From the NCBI GenBank assembly GCA_022497145.1, contig MU385871.1, positions 372,001 through 436,000 of the forward strand: a DNA stretch of 64,000 nt, in the 5' to 3' direction. The notes beneath the pieces were generated by a model. It saw nothing but the letters and a program-made list of their open reading frames with translations. It ran no database searches and was not told the origin of the DNA. The DNA comes from Rostrohypoxylon terebratum. Its lineage: Eukaryota; Ascomycota; Sordariomycetes; Xylariales; Hypoxylaceae. The position numbers and the translations under genes were made by a program. This document shows positions 12,804 through 23,638 of this stretch, in pieces (the stretch's first letter is position 1; the number at the start of each line of letters is the position of its first letter).

Positions 12804-12831
12804 TAGTTCCTAGTTCCTAGTTCCTAGTTCC
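12804..12831. repeat. four tandem copies of the 7-mer TAGTTCC
   Basis: Four perfect head-to-tail copies in gene-free DNA about 1.4 kb upstream of the giant-protein gene. Confidence 0.9.
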
Positions 12832-14086
12832 CATCCTCTCACATCCACATCCATGTAGCATGGGGTGAGGTAAAATAATTGTGGACACATCACATCAGCG
12901 GCTGTCCAATGATAATGACAACCAGCCATCCCACAAACGGCTAACTTCCCCTCTATCGCCTATCGTCTTCCAAATCTAACACTCTTTTTTTCCCCCTTCG
13001 TCCACTGAGCTGCATCATGCTGCTACATTGTTCCTTCATTGCTGGGTCACATCCGTGCATGCATACATAATACGTTCACTACGTCCAATCTACCTGTCCT
13101 CTTGTCCCTCTTGGTCTCCCTTTGCCCTCATTTGTACTATTTTGCGACGAGTAGGGAACGGAGGAACTTTGGAACTCTGGAGCTTTGCCTTGTATCTGCT
13201 TTGCCTTCTCGGGGCCAGCTGTGTTTATACGTCTACCTACTAGTACGGAATACGTTGCTCTCTCGCGCCTGCGTATTTTCGGTATTACAGACGGGATCGC
13301 AACCTCGGAACTCACCTACCGGTTGTTTGGTCCTCTAATACTCTGTTAATACTCTGTTAATTGACAGGGAGTCTATATATCAGAAAACGGAGAGAGAGAA
13401 AAGTGTTTGAATTGGTCTGGGCGTATTGTCCTGTGTGTGTCTTCCAGTCACAGACTCACACACTCACCGCGAAACAACCCAATCAATCCTCGGCATCGTT
13501 TTCTTACACACCTTAACGTCTGCATTACCGCACCTCAACATCATTGGTGCTTATCACCACTCAATCTCCCTGCCTCTTGTACTACCTATTGTACTTACCC
13601 CTTGCTTTTTTTATATCCATCATTGTGTTGTACAAGAGACAGTCGTTTTCTTTTTTCCCCCGGCACAGGCAAGAGGGCTGAACGGGGTAGGAGACGAAGA
13701 TACCCAATTACCTAGATTGCAACCTTCTGCACCAAAGTTGGAAGCTCGGGGCTTCTAACCTTATGGGTTCTCTAATTGCGCCTTGTCAATCGATGTCGAT
13801 TTAACGATTGCAACGTCTTTGAAAACCCCTAATTCGACTTATCCCACCGTCTTTCTCCCGGTTAGATATTAATAAACCCCCCAAACTAAAGGCTGTAAGA
13901 ATAGACGGGTTTTCAACTTTGCCTTTCTGTCTTTTGAGAAGAAAAAAAAAGAAAAAACCTCCAAACTGTTCAACTAATTACACAGCTTAAATCAATCTCT
14001 GTCATTTATCCGGTCCGTCGAAGACGATATCTTAGCGTCCATGAGTTTCTCATCCCATTGCGACCAGTCGAGTTTTCAATCTCAAA

Positions 14087-14232
14087 ATGGCTGCGGCCGC
14101 GGTTACGGACTTTTTCGCAGGCGTGACAAAAAGCGCTTGCGGCCATTCACAGAACCAGCCTTTCACTACGAACGCGACTCTTCTGTGGGATGAATTAGAT
14201 CTGCAGACTCGATTAGAGCTTATTGCAAGAAC
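14087..14232 (+). promoter_or_regulatory. upstream AUG in strong context ahead of the giant-protein start
   Basis: An ATG at 14087 sits in good initiation context (CAAAATGGCT). It opens a different frame that runs past the chosen start at 14233 and, after splicing, ends inside the main coding region. If it is in the mRNA it is an overlapping upstream ORF and should reduce translation. Otherwise transcription starts downstream, or an unseen 5' intron removes it. Other splice combinations from this ATG hit stops soon after entering exon 3. Confidence 0.35.
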
Positions 14233-17200
14233 ATGGATTTCAAGAGCACCAGCACTATCGTTGGTATGTACCTATTCATGCTTCGATAAACCTCTTATGT
14301 TTTGTAGCGTCGCAACTACAGGGACGTCATGGATTTGCCGGCGAACCAGCCAACTCCACGAACTCCACAGCGTTACTTGTTGTTGGCGTAAATCCTAAAA
14401 TGCTTAATCTTGAGCTGGTGCGGCGCCAATTGAAACTCTAAACTGACCGGTACGGCCCGAAATAGGAACAGGAACAGAACCGCAAGTCTCGTCATATTTC
14501 TAGACCATTAGTATTACCTAACCTCACTCCGAAACGAACGCGACTACCGAGGCCTTGCGAAGAAGATTCTCTACCTTCTGAAACCCTAGCTGATCCGACT
14601 CGAAGCAATGATGTTGCTCGCCAGCGAAATTCGTTCGACTCAACAAACAAATGCTCTCCACCGCCGCCAGACAATTCCCATCGACGTCGCGAGCAACGCA
14701 AAAGCTCGTTGATCAATGATCCCACAACCGAGTCATACTTAGATTTCTCGTCCGAGGCAGGTATTATCCAGCATGCCAAGAAAAAGAATAAGAAGGGAGG
14801 ACCCCCACCGCCCACATCATTCAACTGGGATGCAGAGATCAAGAAAAGTGATGGTGGAGATGGAGGCGAAGGGAATGATGACCAAAAAGGCGATGCGGGA
14901 AAGTCTGGTGGTGATGCAGGCGGCGATGGTAACAATGGAGATAATGGGAAAGGTGGTGATAAGGATAAGAAAGATAAGGTTGAGGAGAAAGAGAAGGAAA
15001 AGGAGGCTAAAAAGGACGAGCCAGCCGACAGCAAACCAGACGATACCTGGGGCACCGTTGAAACCACTGGCAAGAAAAAGAAGAAAGGCAAGAATGCAGT
15101 GGAAGAGAAGTCCGAACCTGTGGACATCATTCGACCTAAGCCACCTGAGACATTCCACGACATCAAGCTAGATGACCACGGACCGTCGCTAGATATCAAT
15201 TTTGGTGGTAGCACGCCAGAGCCCAAGTCCAACCTTCTCAGTACGTGGGGTAGTCGCTTGACTAACGGCGCATGGAGCAGCTGGATTGGTTCTAAGGATG
15301 GTGACAAACCTAAAGAAGAAAAGAAAGGCGAAATTGACGGCGGCAGCGCTTGGAGCCTCAGCAGGTCTGTTTCTACCAAGAAGGACAAGACTGGCTTCAG
15401 CTTTGGCAGTTCTGATGAAGCGAAAGCGGAGCCTAAGGTTGAAGAACCAGTCAAATCCACTGAGAAGCTCGAGGAAAAGAAGGATGATACTTTCGACTTC
15501 GGTTTCAACTCTACCGCCACTAAGAAGGACAGCAAGAAGAAGAAAAAGACAAGTATCCTGGATGATCTAGAGGCTGATAAGAAGACCGAAAAGAAGGACG
15601 GCCTACTTATCGAGAGCCAGGATCTGGGGTCGAATGCGACTACTGATGCCTGGGGCACAACTGCGAAGAAGGGTAAAAAGGGTTCCGCAGCAATAGTACC
15701 CGAGCCCGAGAAGATCGAACCTGTGGTTGTGGCGCCCGCTCCCGTGGCCGTTTCGCCTACCGCGACTAAGAAGAAGAAAAAGAAGGGCGCTACCGAGGAA
15801 GTAAAAGAACCGGATCCTCCTGCGCCGGAACCTGAGCCTGAGCCCGCAAACGAAGACCCTTGGGCCGATCCCTGGAATGCGACTAAGAAGAGTAGCAAGA
15901 CCAAGAAGAAGGATATTCTAGGCGAGGTGAAGGATCCCGAGCCACAAGAACCGGAACCGGAACCGGAACCTGAAGCTGCTGCTGATGACACCTGGGGCTG
16001 GGGTATCGCGAAGGAGAAGGATAAGAAGAAAGGTAAGGTTACAGAGAAGAAGCTGGAAGATGTGGTTCCACCTGAGACAGAGAATAAGAAGGAAGTAATC
16101 GACATTTGGGGCACACCGACCACGAAGAAGGAAAAGAAGAAGAAGGCAAAAGCTGTCATTGCTGACCCTGAGCCTCCGGCTGAACCGGAACCGGAACCCG
16201 AACCCGAACCCGAACCCGAACCCGAACCGGTGGCTGAGCCTGAGCCTGAGAAAAAATCAGAGACTGACTGGGCTAACTGGACAGCGCCTACTACGGGCAC
16301 TAAGAAGAAGAACAAGAAAAGCAAAAATATCGAGGAGACTAAGGAGCCAGATCCAGTACCCGACCCCCCAGCAGAGCCTGAGCATAGAGATGATGGTTCG
16401 AGTGGTGGTGCTTGGGGTGTGACTGTTACTTCTAGTAAGAAAAAAGGTAAGAAAGGTACAGTAGAACAGCCGGATCATATACCAGAAGTTGTCCCCGACC
16501 CCCCAACAGAGCCGGAGAGAAAAGAAGATGACTGGGCAAAGTGGGGTACGACCACCAAGAAAGACAAGAAGAAGAAGGGCATCGTCGAGGAACCCACTAA
16601 AGAGATCGAGCTTGAACCTGAACCTGATCCCGAGCCTAAGCCTACCAAGAACGAAATCGAAGACTTCTTGATCACAACGAAAGAGAAGAAGAAGAAAAAG
16701 AAGAAGAGCATTCTTGAACCTGAACCAGAGCCGGAGCCAGCTCGAGACCCTACTCCAGAACCAGTGCAAGAACCTAGCAAGGAGGACAAACCTGTAGAAG
16801 ACGATTTCTTCACATCGCTCGGCACTTCTTCGAAAAAGGAAAAGAAGAAGAAGAAGAAAGGTGTCGCAGAAGAGATAACCCTTGAGCCAGAAGCGTTACA
16901 CGAGCCTGAAACGAAGGAAGAGCCTGCCTCGGATGACTGGGGGACTGGTTGGGACACTTCCACTTCTAAAGACAAGAAAAAGAAGAAAAGTATATTGGAT
17001 GAGCTCCCCCCCAAGAAATCAGAGCCACCTTCCATTCTCGAAGAAGATCCCTGGGAATCAAGCGCTTCCAAGAAGGAGAAGAAGAAGAAGAGCAAAACTA
17101 CTACCCCCTTCGAGGAGATTGCTGAAGAAACAGCCCCAGACCCACCAGTCCCGGAGCCAGAAACAGAACCGGCTCGTCGACCCGCTCCCGAGGAACAAAG

Positions 17201-20200
17201 TTCCAGTGTCTGGAGCTTTTGGGGGGCGATCAAGAAACCTGTAAAAAAGAAGGAGGAGCCTCCGCCTCCACCTCCACCGATTGAAGAAAATGATGGCTGG
17301 CTGGGTTGGAGTAAGAAGAACCTCAAGAATTCAACTGCTCTAGTAGAGCTCGACAGAGAATCAGACGACCACGAACATCCACCACCCGCTGTACCTGAGG
17401 CACCTAACGCTGCAGACGGAGACGACTTCTGGGGCGATTTCGGTGCTGACAAGGACAAATCTCAAAATAACCTTATGCCTGATTCAATCGAGGAACCTAG
17501 AAATGATGACATCTGGGGTCTTGCCCCTAGCTCGAAGAAGGACAAGAAGAAGAAAGGAAGCAAGAACGTCCCCGTCGAGATTGAAAACGGCTCTCATCTA
17601 AACGGTGTCAAACCCGATTCTGTTGAAGAGGGTAAAGGACTAGACGATGATTGGGGGTGGGGAGGTTTGAATAAAGGCAATAAGACATCTCCACCTCCGG
17701 CGCCCACGCCCCCATCTTTGGCGATGAGCCTATCCGGCCAAGAACTAGAGGAAAATGTCTGGGATGATGCGAATGAGAATGCGAATGCGGAGGACGACGA
17801 AAAGGCAGCAGCCGAGGCAGCAGCATTGGAGGCTGAGATTGCTGCTGAAGAGGAAGAACTCGATGCCTTGAAGGCTAAGAATAAGAAAAAGAAGAAATTG
17901 GGCAGATCTGATCAGAAGCGATTTGATGAGCTCACTGAAAAGTCCAAACGACGCGCCAAAGAGAAGGCTGCCAAGGAGGCTGAGGAGGCCGAGCGACGGG
18001 AAGCCGAGGAAAGAGCAGCAGCTGAAGCTTTGGAGGCGGAAGAAAAGGCTGCTGCGGAAGCTCGCGAGGCGGAAGAAAAAGCCGCCGCAGAAGCGCTCGA
18101 AGCTGAGATTGCCGCGGAAGAGGAGGAAATTGAATTGCTAACAGCAAAAAGCAAGAGAAAGAAGAAGTTCACTAAGAATGACCAGAAGAGACTCGACGAA
18201 CTCCTTGAGAAATCCAAGGCTCGTGCTGATGAGAAGGCCGCTCTTGAAGCAGACAAAGCCTCGCAAGAAGATGAGGATGAAGACGAAGATGAAGAGGATA
18301 AGGAAGCAGAGGAGTTAGCAGCGCGGGAGGCTGAGGAAGAGGCGGCACGAGTGGCGGAAGAAGAGGTTGCCCGAGAAGCCGAGGAACAAGCCGCCCGGGA
18401 AGCCGAAGAGGCAGCTCGCGATGCTGAAGAACAAGCCAAGCGTGAACGCGAAGAGGCCGAGGCTGCCGCCAAAAAGAAGTCGAAAAAGAGCTCCAAGACT
18501 GAAGAAAAGAAGTCTAAGTCTAGCAGTAAGGATAAGGAAAAGGAGAAGCTTTCCAAGAAGGAGCTAAGGGAGAAGGAGCGAAGAGAGAGGGAAGAAAAAG
18601 AAAGAGAAGAGAGAGAAAAAGAAGAACGGGAAAGGGAAGAGAAGGAAAAGGAGAACCGCAAGAGTTTCGACGACGACGACGACCTTGATCTTGACAATCT
18701 CGACTTGGCCCCCGAACAAGTGGACGAGCTCTTATCGGGCTTCGCATCTCCTCCTAAGCCGTCGCCCCCCCCTGTTACCGTGAAATCGGACGCGTTTTCT
18801 TTCTGGGGTTCTAGAGCTAAGGCTAAGAGCCCATTGCCCGATCAGGTAAGTAATACTAAGAGATCTAAGACAAGCGAAATTAGTTATGCTGAGTCATCAA
18901 AGTCATCAAAGTCTGCCGAAGAGGCGCCAGTCGAGGATGCGCCATCCTCCTCCTACAAGGCTACCACAACTGACGACGATTGGATGAAGCCTAAAAAGAC
19001 CAGGACTAAAAGCAACAAACTTTCCGAGAGACTAAAGAAATTCGAGCCAGCCAAAGAGGATGAAGATGATGATCTGATTGATGCGCTGGCTGCTCCGCCG
19101 CCGAAACCACGTGTTCCTGTCGCGCCATCCTCCGAAGAAAGGTCATCCAAAGACCTACTCCCTGGAGCTTTCCCGGATGAACAGGACGAGAACGAAATCG
19201 TTGAAATTATTGATATGGCGCCGGTAGAAAAGAAAAAGAAGAGCAAGAAAAGCAAGTCTAAGGCTGTAGAGATACCCCCTCCACCTGTCATTTCTATCCC
19301 ACCCCCGCCGCCCGAGGTACCCATTCCCCCACCAGCTGCGCCGGAAGAGGAGCCCGATGAGCCCGATGCCCCCCCAACGCCTCCTCCAGAGCATAGGTCA
19401 TCTAGAAAAGAGCGACCAAAGATCAGTCGCGATGCGGGCGCATCGTGGGGAATGTGGTCGGCGACACCTCGCAAAGAAGAGAAGAAGCCTAAACCGAGAT
19501 CTGAAGAGAAGAGACCTAGGAGAGAGAAGGAAAAAGACAAGTCATCTTCCTCTAAGGGCTCATCCTCCGATAGGGATAATAGGACGGAGGAGCACCGAGA
19601 AAAGAAATCAGCATCGATTCCTAAACCTCAACGCACAAACAGCTTATTTCAAAGTACACCACCTATTTCTCGCTCTATGTCAACTAGAGAGAAGCGTCCT
19701 CCCATGAGCAAATCAAGTTCACGTCGCTTTTCGGCCGAGATGACAAGTGGTCTGGTTTCGCCTCCGCCCGAAGATATACCTGCAATGTCCTCTAAGGCCG
19801 CCAAAATCTTCGGAGTTGATAAAAGTCAAAAGACTCGAGTTCGGAAGAGCTCTACCCCACATGCTCCGGATGATGAGGATATTGCCATGGCTGGAGCCGC
19901 TGAACCGCCTTCAAGCCCCGAAAAGCCTACTCGCAGGCGAACAAAGGTAGATACGCACCTTGTCACAAAACACGACGGCGCTAATCTAAAGCAGGTGAGA
20001 CTTGAGGAGGACGTGATCGCGGCCGATGAATACCCTGCCGAACCGACACCTCTTAAGCGATCGAACTCGAGCGCCAAGAAAGGCTTTGCTGGCCTTTTCG
20101 GTGGACTGAAGACCCCACGCCCCGAAGCGCGCCCCGAAGCTCCACGTCGCCGCAGCACGTACTATACCACAGATGATGAAGTCAGGCCTGATAAGCGGCT

Positions 20201-21155
20201 CAGGCGATCTGTACGGGATACTCGGGATACCCGGGATTATCATGCTATGGAAGCCGATCCCTTAGACGAGGAGAGGGAAGCTCGTCGTGCGGCTCGCCGC
20301 CAAAGAAGAGCCGAAGAAAAAGCTGCCGAAGAGGCGCGTCTTGCAAAAGAGGAAGAGAGGCGCGAAAGGCGCAGGAGACAAGAAGACGAAGCTGAAGCAC
20401 GTAAACAAGCTGAACGTGAGGTTCGACGAGCCGAACGTAGAGCTGCCCGAGAACGCGAGGCGGAACGTCTTGCTGCTGAAGCTAAAGAGGCTGAGAGGGC
20501 AGAAAGGCGTCGGCAACGTAGGCTTGAAAAAGAAGCTGCCGCCGCTGAAGAAGCAGAGGCTGAAGCTCGCCGCGCAGCCAGGGCTGAACGGCGACGCGCG
20601 CGATACGCCGAAGCTTCTGAGGATGAGGAAGAGCGTAGACGCAGAAGACACGAAGCTAGACGCGCCGAGGAAAAAGCTAGTCGGAGACGCACTATGCCGG
20701 CTGATGAATACGTCTACCCCCAGGAAAGAACTTCGCGGTTCGCGGTCGACGAACGGAGGCGAGGCAAGCCTGCTGCTTGGCCGCACTCAGGTACTGATTC
20801 TTGGGTGAAGGAGCATTCTGATGCTGGACCGCCCCCTGAGGATGGTGCCCCTGCGAACGACCCGCCCCCGATGGAAGATGACGAGGATGCCCGTCGAGCT
20901 GCTCGCCGAGCCGCTCGTCGTCGCGCAAAGTATGGCGATGCTGAGGCCGAGGTTGACGATGACCGAAGGCGTCGTCGTGCACGCCGTGAGGAACGGGATC
21001 GTCGTGAAGAACGAGACCGCCGCGAGGAACGGGACCGCAGAGATCGTCGTGTAGGCGGTTCAGACGGTAGTGGTGGAGCTGGAGGGCCGCGTGAAACCGT
21101 CTTTACTGACGCGACGCCTCGAAGCAGTTGGTGGAAGAAGCTCACTGGCGCTTAA
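14233..21155 (+). CDS. giant repetitive low-complexity protein (2266 aa), function unknown
   Basis: Three exons, 14233..14263, 14308..14387 and 14466..21155. The start MDFKSTSTIV reads through the splice into ASQLQGRHGFAGEP, and the second splice joins LLVVG to EQEQNRKSRH. Intron 1 is only 44 nt. Residues about 230-1100 carry some 17 irregular modules of an acidic D-x-W-G-like tryptophan motif followed by a run of three to seven lysines, separated by Glu-Pro repeats (one run of about eight EP units). Residues about 1150-1290 contain a duplicated segment (copies near 1158 and 1249). Ala/Glu/Arg/Lys coiled coil continues, then Ser/Pro-rich stretches and an Arg-rich helix (about 1940-2130). The end has RREERD repeats and a final SSWWKKLTGA. 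There is no enzyme domain and no membrane segment. Composition recalls fungal tether or scaffold proteins (involucrin-like, Woronin-body leashin, septal pore proteins), but composition alone is not evidence of identity. Confidence 0.8.
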
Positions 21156-22242
21156 GGGGAGTTTCTTTTTGGTTGGCGGGGCACGGCCTCTCAATTGGCC
21201 GGGTTGTTGGAGTAATATATCAGATGTGTCTCTGCTCAATTCGCTGCTCGAGAAAACATTTTTCGAGCTTGTTCCATTCTCTGGGTTGGCTCTCATCATT
21301 GCTGTATTTCCTTGGGAATACCAGTTCCCCGACACTGGATTTTGTCCTTGTCTAGGATTTCGCAAGTTTTAGGGCTTTTTGATTGTATTTTACAAGGTGG
21401 GATGAAGAGTGTTTGGTTATGGTGTCTCTGTGTGTACGAGTGACGTGGCAAGGCTGAGCGGGACGGGGAAAGCAATCAACATAGATGGAGGGATTGGACA
21501 AAGCCGGTTCCATCTACCCCTGACAACGCTCAACCCTACCCGATTGGATGACAGTTATATGATTTCTACATACAGTATCTATCTATCATGTACGTTGGGA
21601 ACGACATAAAGCAGGAGTTTTTGATTGATATATGGTTTCAGATACAAAATCGATATACCCCCTTAACTTGTAACCCCCGCAACGTGTAGGGGAATGGAAT
21701 AATTTAAGTCAGCATAGCGTAGCATAGCATCACTCGTTATATATGGAATTAAATAACAATCAAAGGGCTCAAGATATTGGTGTTTCCTATTTCATGTAAC
21801 GGGTACGTCGATTTCTACTGAAGTGAAGCTGTCTGCATGTGTTATGTGATGTCTTTTACCCCTCAAGCACGAAGCCGGGGCCCCAAGGCCGTGGTGCACA
21901 GTGCTGTTTACCCAGGCATAGGATTTGAACCTTCATATTTCTAACGCCTGTGATATGCAGACTGGGAAAGGTAGATAGATATGTAGATGGAAACTCGAGA
22001 AAGATGAGCTGTCGACAAATCTATGGTTATTAGACATGAAAATAATCATCGCAGCATCGTAAAAGCTTTCAACGGCGGATAAGGGCTCTGATAAAGTAGA
22101 CAGGAACGCATCCGAGACATCTATGATCTTCCCATTCTTTACTCCAGTCGGTCATCCAATCTCTAGCCAGCCAGCAAGTTTATAAGACAAATTTGTCAAT
22201 GCCTAGTTTGAGTATATGTGTAGAGCATCATCTTCCCAAGAG
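21156..22242. other. 3' region of the giant gene and spacer
   Basis: No coding sequence supported. The left part is the probable 3' untranslated region; the right part leads into the tRNA gene. Confidence 0.5.
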
Positions 22243-22345
22243 GCACCTATGGAGCAGTAGTTTGAGCTCATTCTCCTCCCATGGTCTTGCTAGCTAGTAG
22301 GGCGTGAGTGAGGGAAAGACCCGGGTGCGAATCCCGGTGGGTGCA
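22243..22345 (+). tRNA. tRNA-Gly(CCC)-like gene with a 29-nt intron
   Basis: A full cloverleaf can be drawn. The acceptor is GCACCTA (22243-22249) with TGGGTGC (22338-22344) and discriminator A. The D stem is GAGC/GCTC and the anticodon stem TTCTC/GGGAA. The loop is CT-CCC-A plus A after removal of 22282-22310, at the canonical 37/38 position. The variable loop is AGAC and the T stem CCGGG/CCCGG. The intron contains GGG, which can pair with the CCC anticodon as tRNA introns do. Anticodon CCC reads Gly codon GGG. Two invariant bases differ: position 18 is A instead of G, and T-loop position 55 is G instead of T (loop TGCGAAT). These two normally contact each other. The B box is therefore off consensus, so the gene could be a divergent functional tRNA or a decaying copy. 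Confidence 0.72.
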
Positions 22346-22352
22346 AAGATTA

Positions 22353-22360
22353 TTTTTTTT
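22353..22360 (+). terminator. RNA polymerase III T-run terminator
   Basis: Eight consecutive T on the sense strand, starting 8 nt after the tRNA 3' end, as expected for pol III termination. Confidence 0.75.
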
Positions 22361-23638
22361 CTCCTGTTATTTCCTTGTTTCCATTTAAGTCATAATTGGA
22401 TGCCTTGGTACATTGTTCCATATCCCTTGGGGATTAATTTGAACAACCTTGAAGAGTTACGTATGATGTGCTGCCTTCAAAACGTAACTGGGAGCATAAT
22501 GACCTGTAAACATACGTAGTATATTTGCACATTTCAAGTAATATCATATGGGAGGTATTGATGAGTATCACTGCCCTCCCCTCTTATAAATCGCTCGTCG
22601 CTCAATCTGCCCCAAACCAGAGAACCAGCCAATCACATGTTACATTCTTGCCAACATAGCACATATACATCAGATATCAACAGCGCATCGACAGCATATA
22701 CCTCAAATCACTCGCTCACATATATCTTGGGACATAAAATCAGTCAGTAGGTGAATCAACATCATCATTCCTTTGACAGACACCTCTCGCTAAACCCCAT
22801 GTAGGATTGCGTAGGTCCGGTTGGGCCTGTCTAGCTACCTACCTACTGGAGGCAAGCTCGTCGTTGTACAAGCGTACCTAGGTCCTAGGTACGTGAGCAC
22901 AGTGTATCGGAGCGCGGGGTAAGATATAAAAAAGGAGCCAGCCGGCCAGCCAACCAGCCGAAACAGCGCCACATCGCATCGAACAGACATCAGCGTTTGG
23001 CATCCCCGTTGCTAAAACACAATAATGATAAAACAAAAATACTTTAAAAAAAACGAGAGGGAATGAACCCGTCCTCCCTTAGCTTTCCCGTGTTTCCTGT
23101 TCGCAGTTTCCCCACTGCCCTCCCGGGATGTGATGATGATAACGCCAACTCGCGACCGCCTGTGCGAATTTAAAACAGATGACGGCGCGGTCAATTATGC
23201 CTGTAAACCCCCAACGAGTGCCACGCCCAACAGTAATAGGGAGTACTTCCACGTCTAAACAAAACAACACCATTTTCGGATATTCCAACAAACTCAACGC
23301 AGTAGGGCAATTCGCGAGCGCTAGGGCATGGCTATCCAGGAGTTCCCGCCGTTTGAGTTTTGAGCGACTGATGATAGGACGCAGTTGTTGCCCAAGCCTC
23401 GAAGAAAGCAGAAAAGCAAAACAAATAACACCTACCCCTTCGGAAGTAGTCGTAATGATATCTTCGTCATAACACATTACAAGGGATTTATTGTATATAG
23501 GATGGGCGATGTATTGCCGCCGAATGCGTCGAGTAAAAACGTAGGATGATAATGATGCAGAAGCAAGAAATAGACAGCGGCGTATTATAATACAGGGGAA
23601 TGAAGCGTGAGGGGTACGGTAGGTGTGGCTAGCTAGAT
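22361..23638. other. intergenic spacer between tRNA and adenylate cyclase
   Basis: No supported gene. One exact CTAG palindrome lies at 22875-22891. The right half probably contains the 3' untranslated region of the minus-strand adenylate cyclase. Confidence 0.5.
22875..22891. repeat. TACCTAGG-N-CCTAGGTA palindrome, exact, centre T
   Basis: Exact 17-bp match, in intergenic DNA between the tRNA gene and adenylate cyclase. Confidence 0.85.

Larger units (their letters stand above)
8872..14086. other. gene-poor region (5.2 kb)
   Basis: No convincing conserved gene apart from one weak secreted-like ORF (9130-9438, listed separately). Short open frames elsewhere look like noise. The last kilobase (about 12950-14080) is rich in pyrimidine tracts on the + strand and holds the promoter and a long leader of the giant-protein gene. 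A CTAG palindrome lies at 11612-11628 and a 7-bp tandem repeat at 12804-12831. Confidence 0.45.

Noticed and set aside
13028..13758. Three overlapping + strand open frames before the giant gene
   Set aside because: Pyrimidine-rich promoter and leader DNA gives Ser/Leu/Pro-rich translation. No splice or homology support was found.
14492..16324. 610-residue minus-strand open frame opposite the giant protein gene
   Set aside because: Its Ser/Phe/Gly/Pro content is the mirror of Lys, Glu and Pro codon repeats on the other strand. No start context, splice sites or protein features support it.
16475..20692. Other long minus-strand frames (for example 16475-17458, 17912-18697, 20240-20692)
   Set aside because: Also shadows of repetitive AAG/GAG/GCC codons in the giant gene; almost pure Ser, Phe, Arg or Ala runs.
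14233..21155. Naming the giant protein as leashin (Woronin-body tether)
   Set aside because: Only composition and size class agree. I could not confirm any conserved leashin segment from the sequence, so the name would be a guess.
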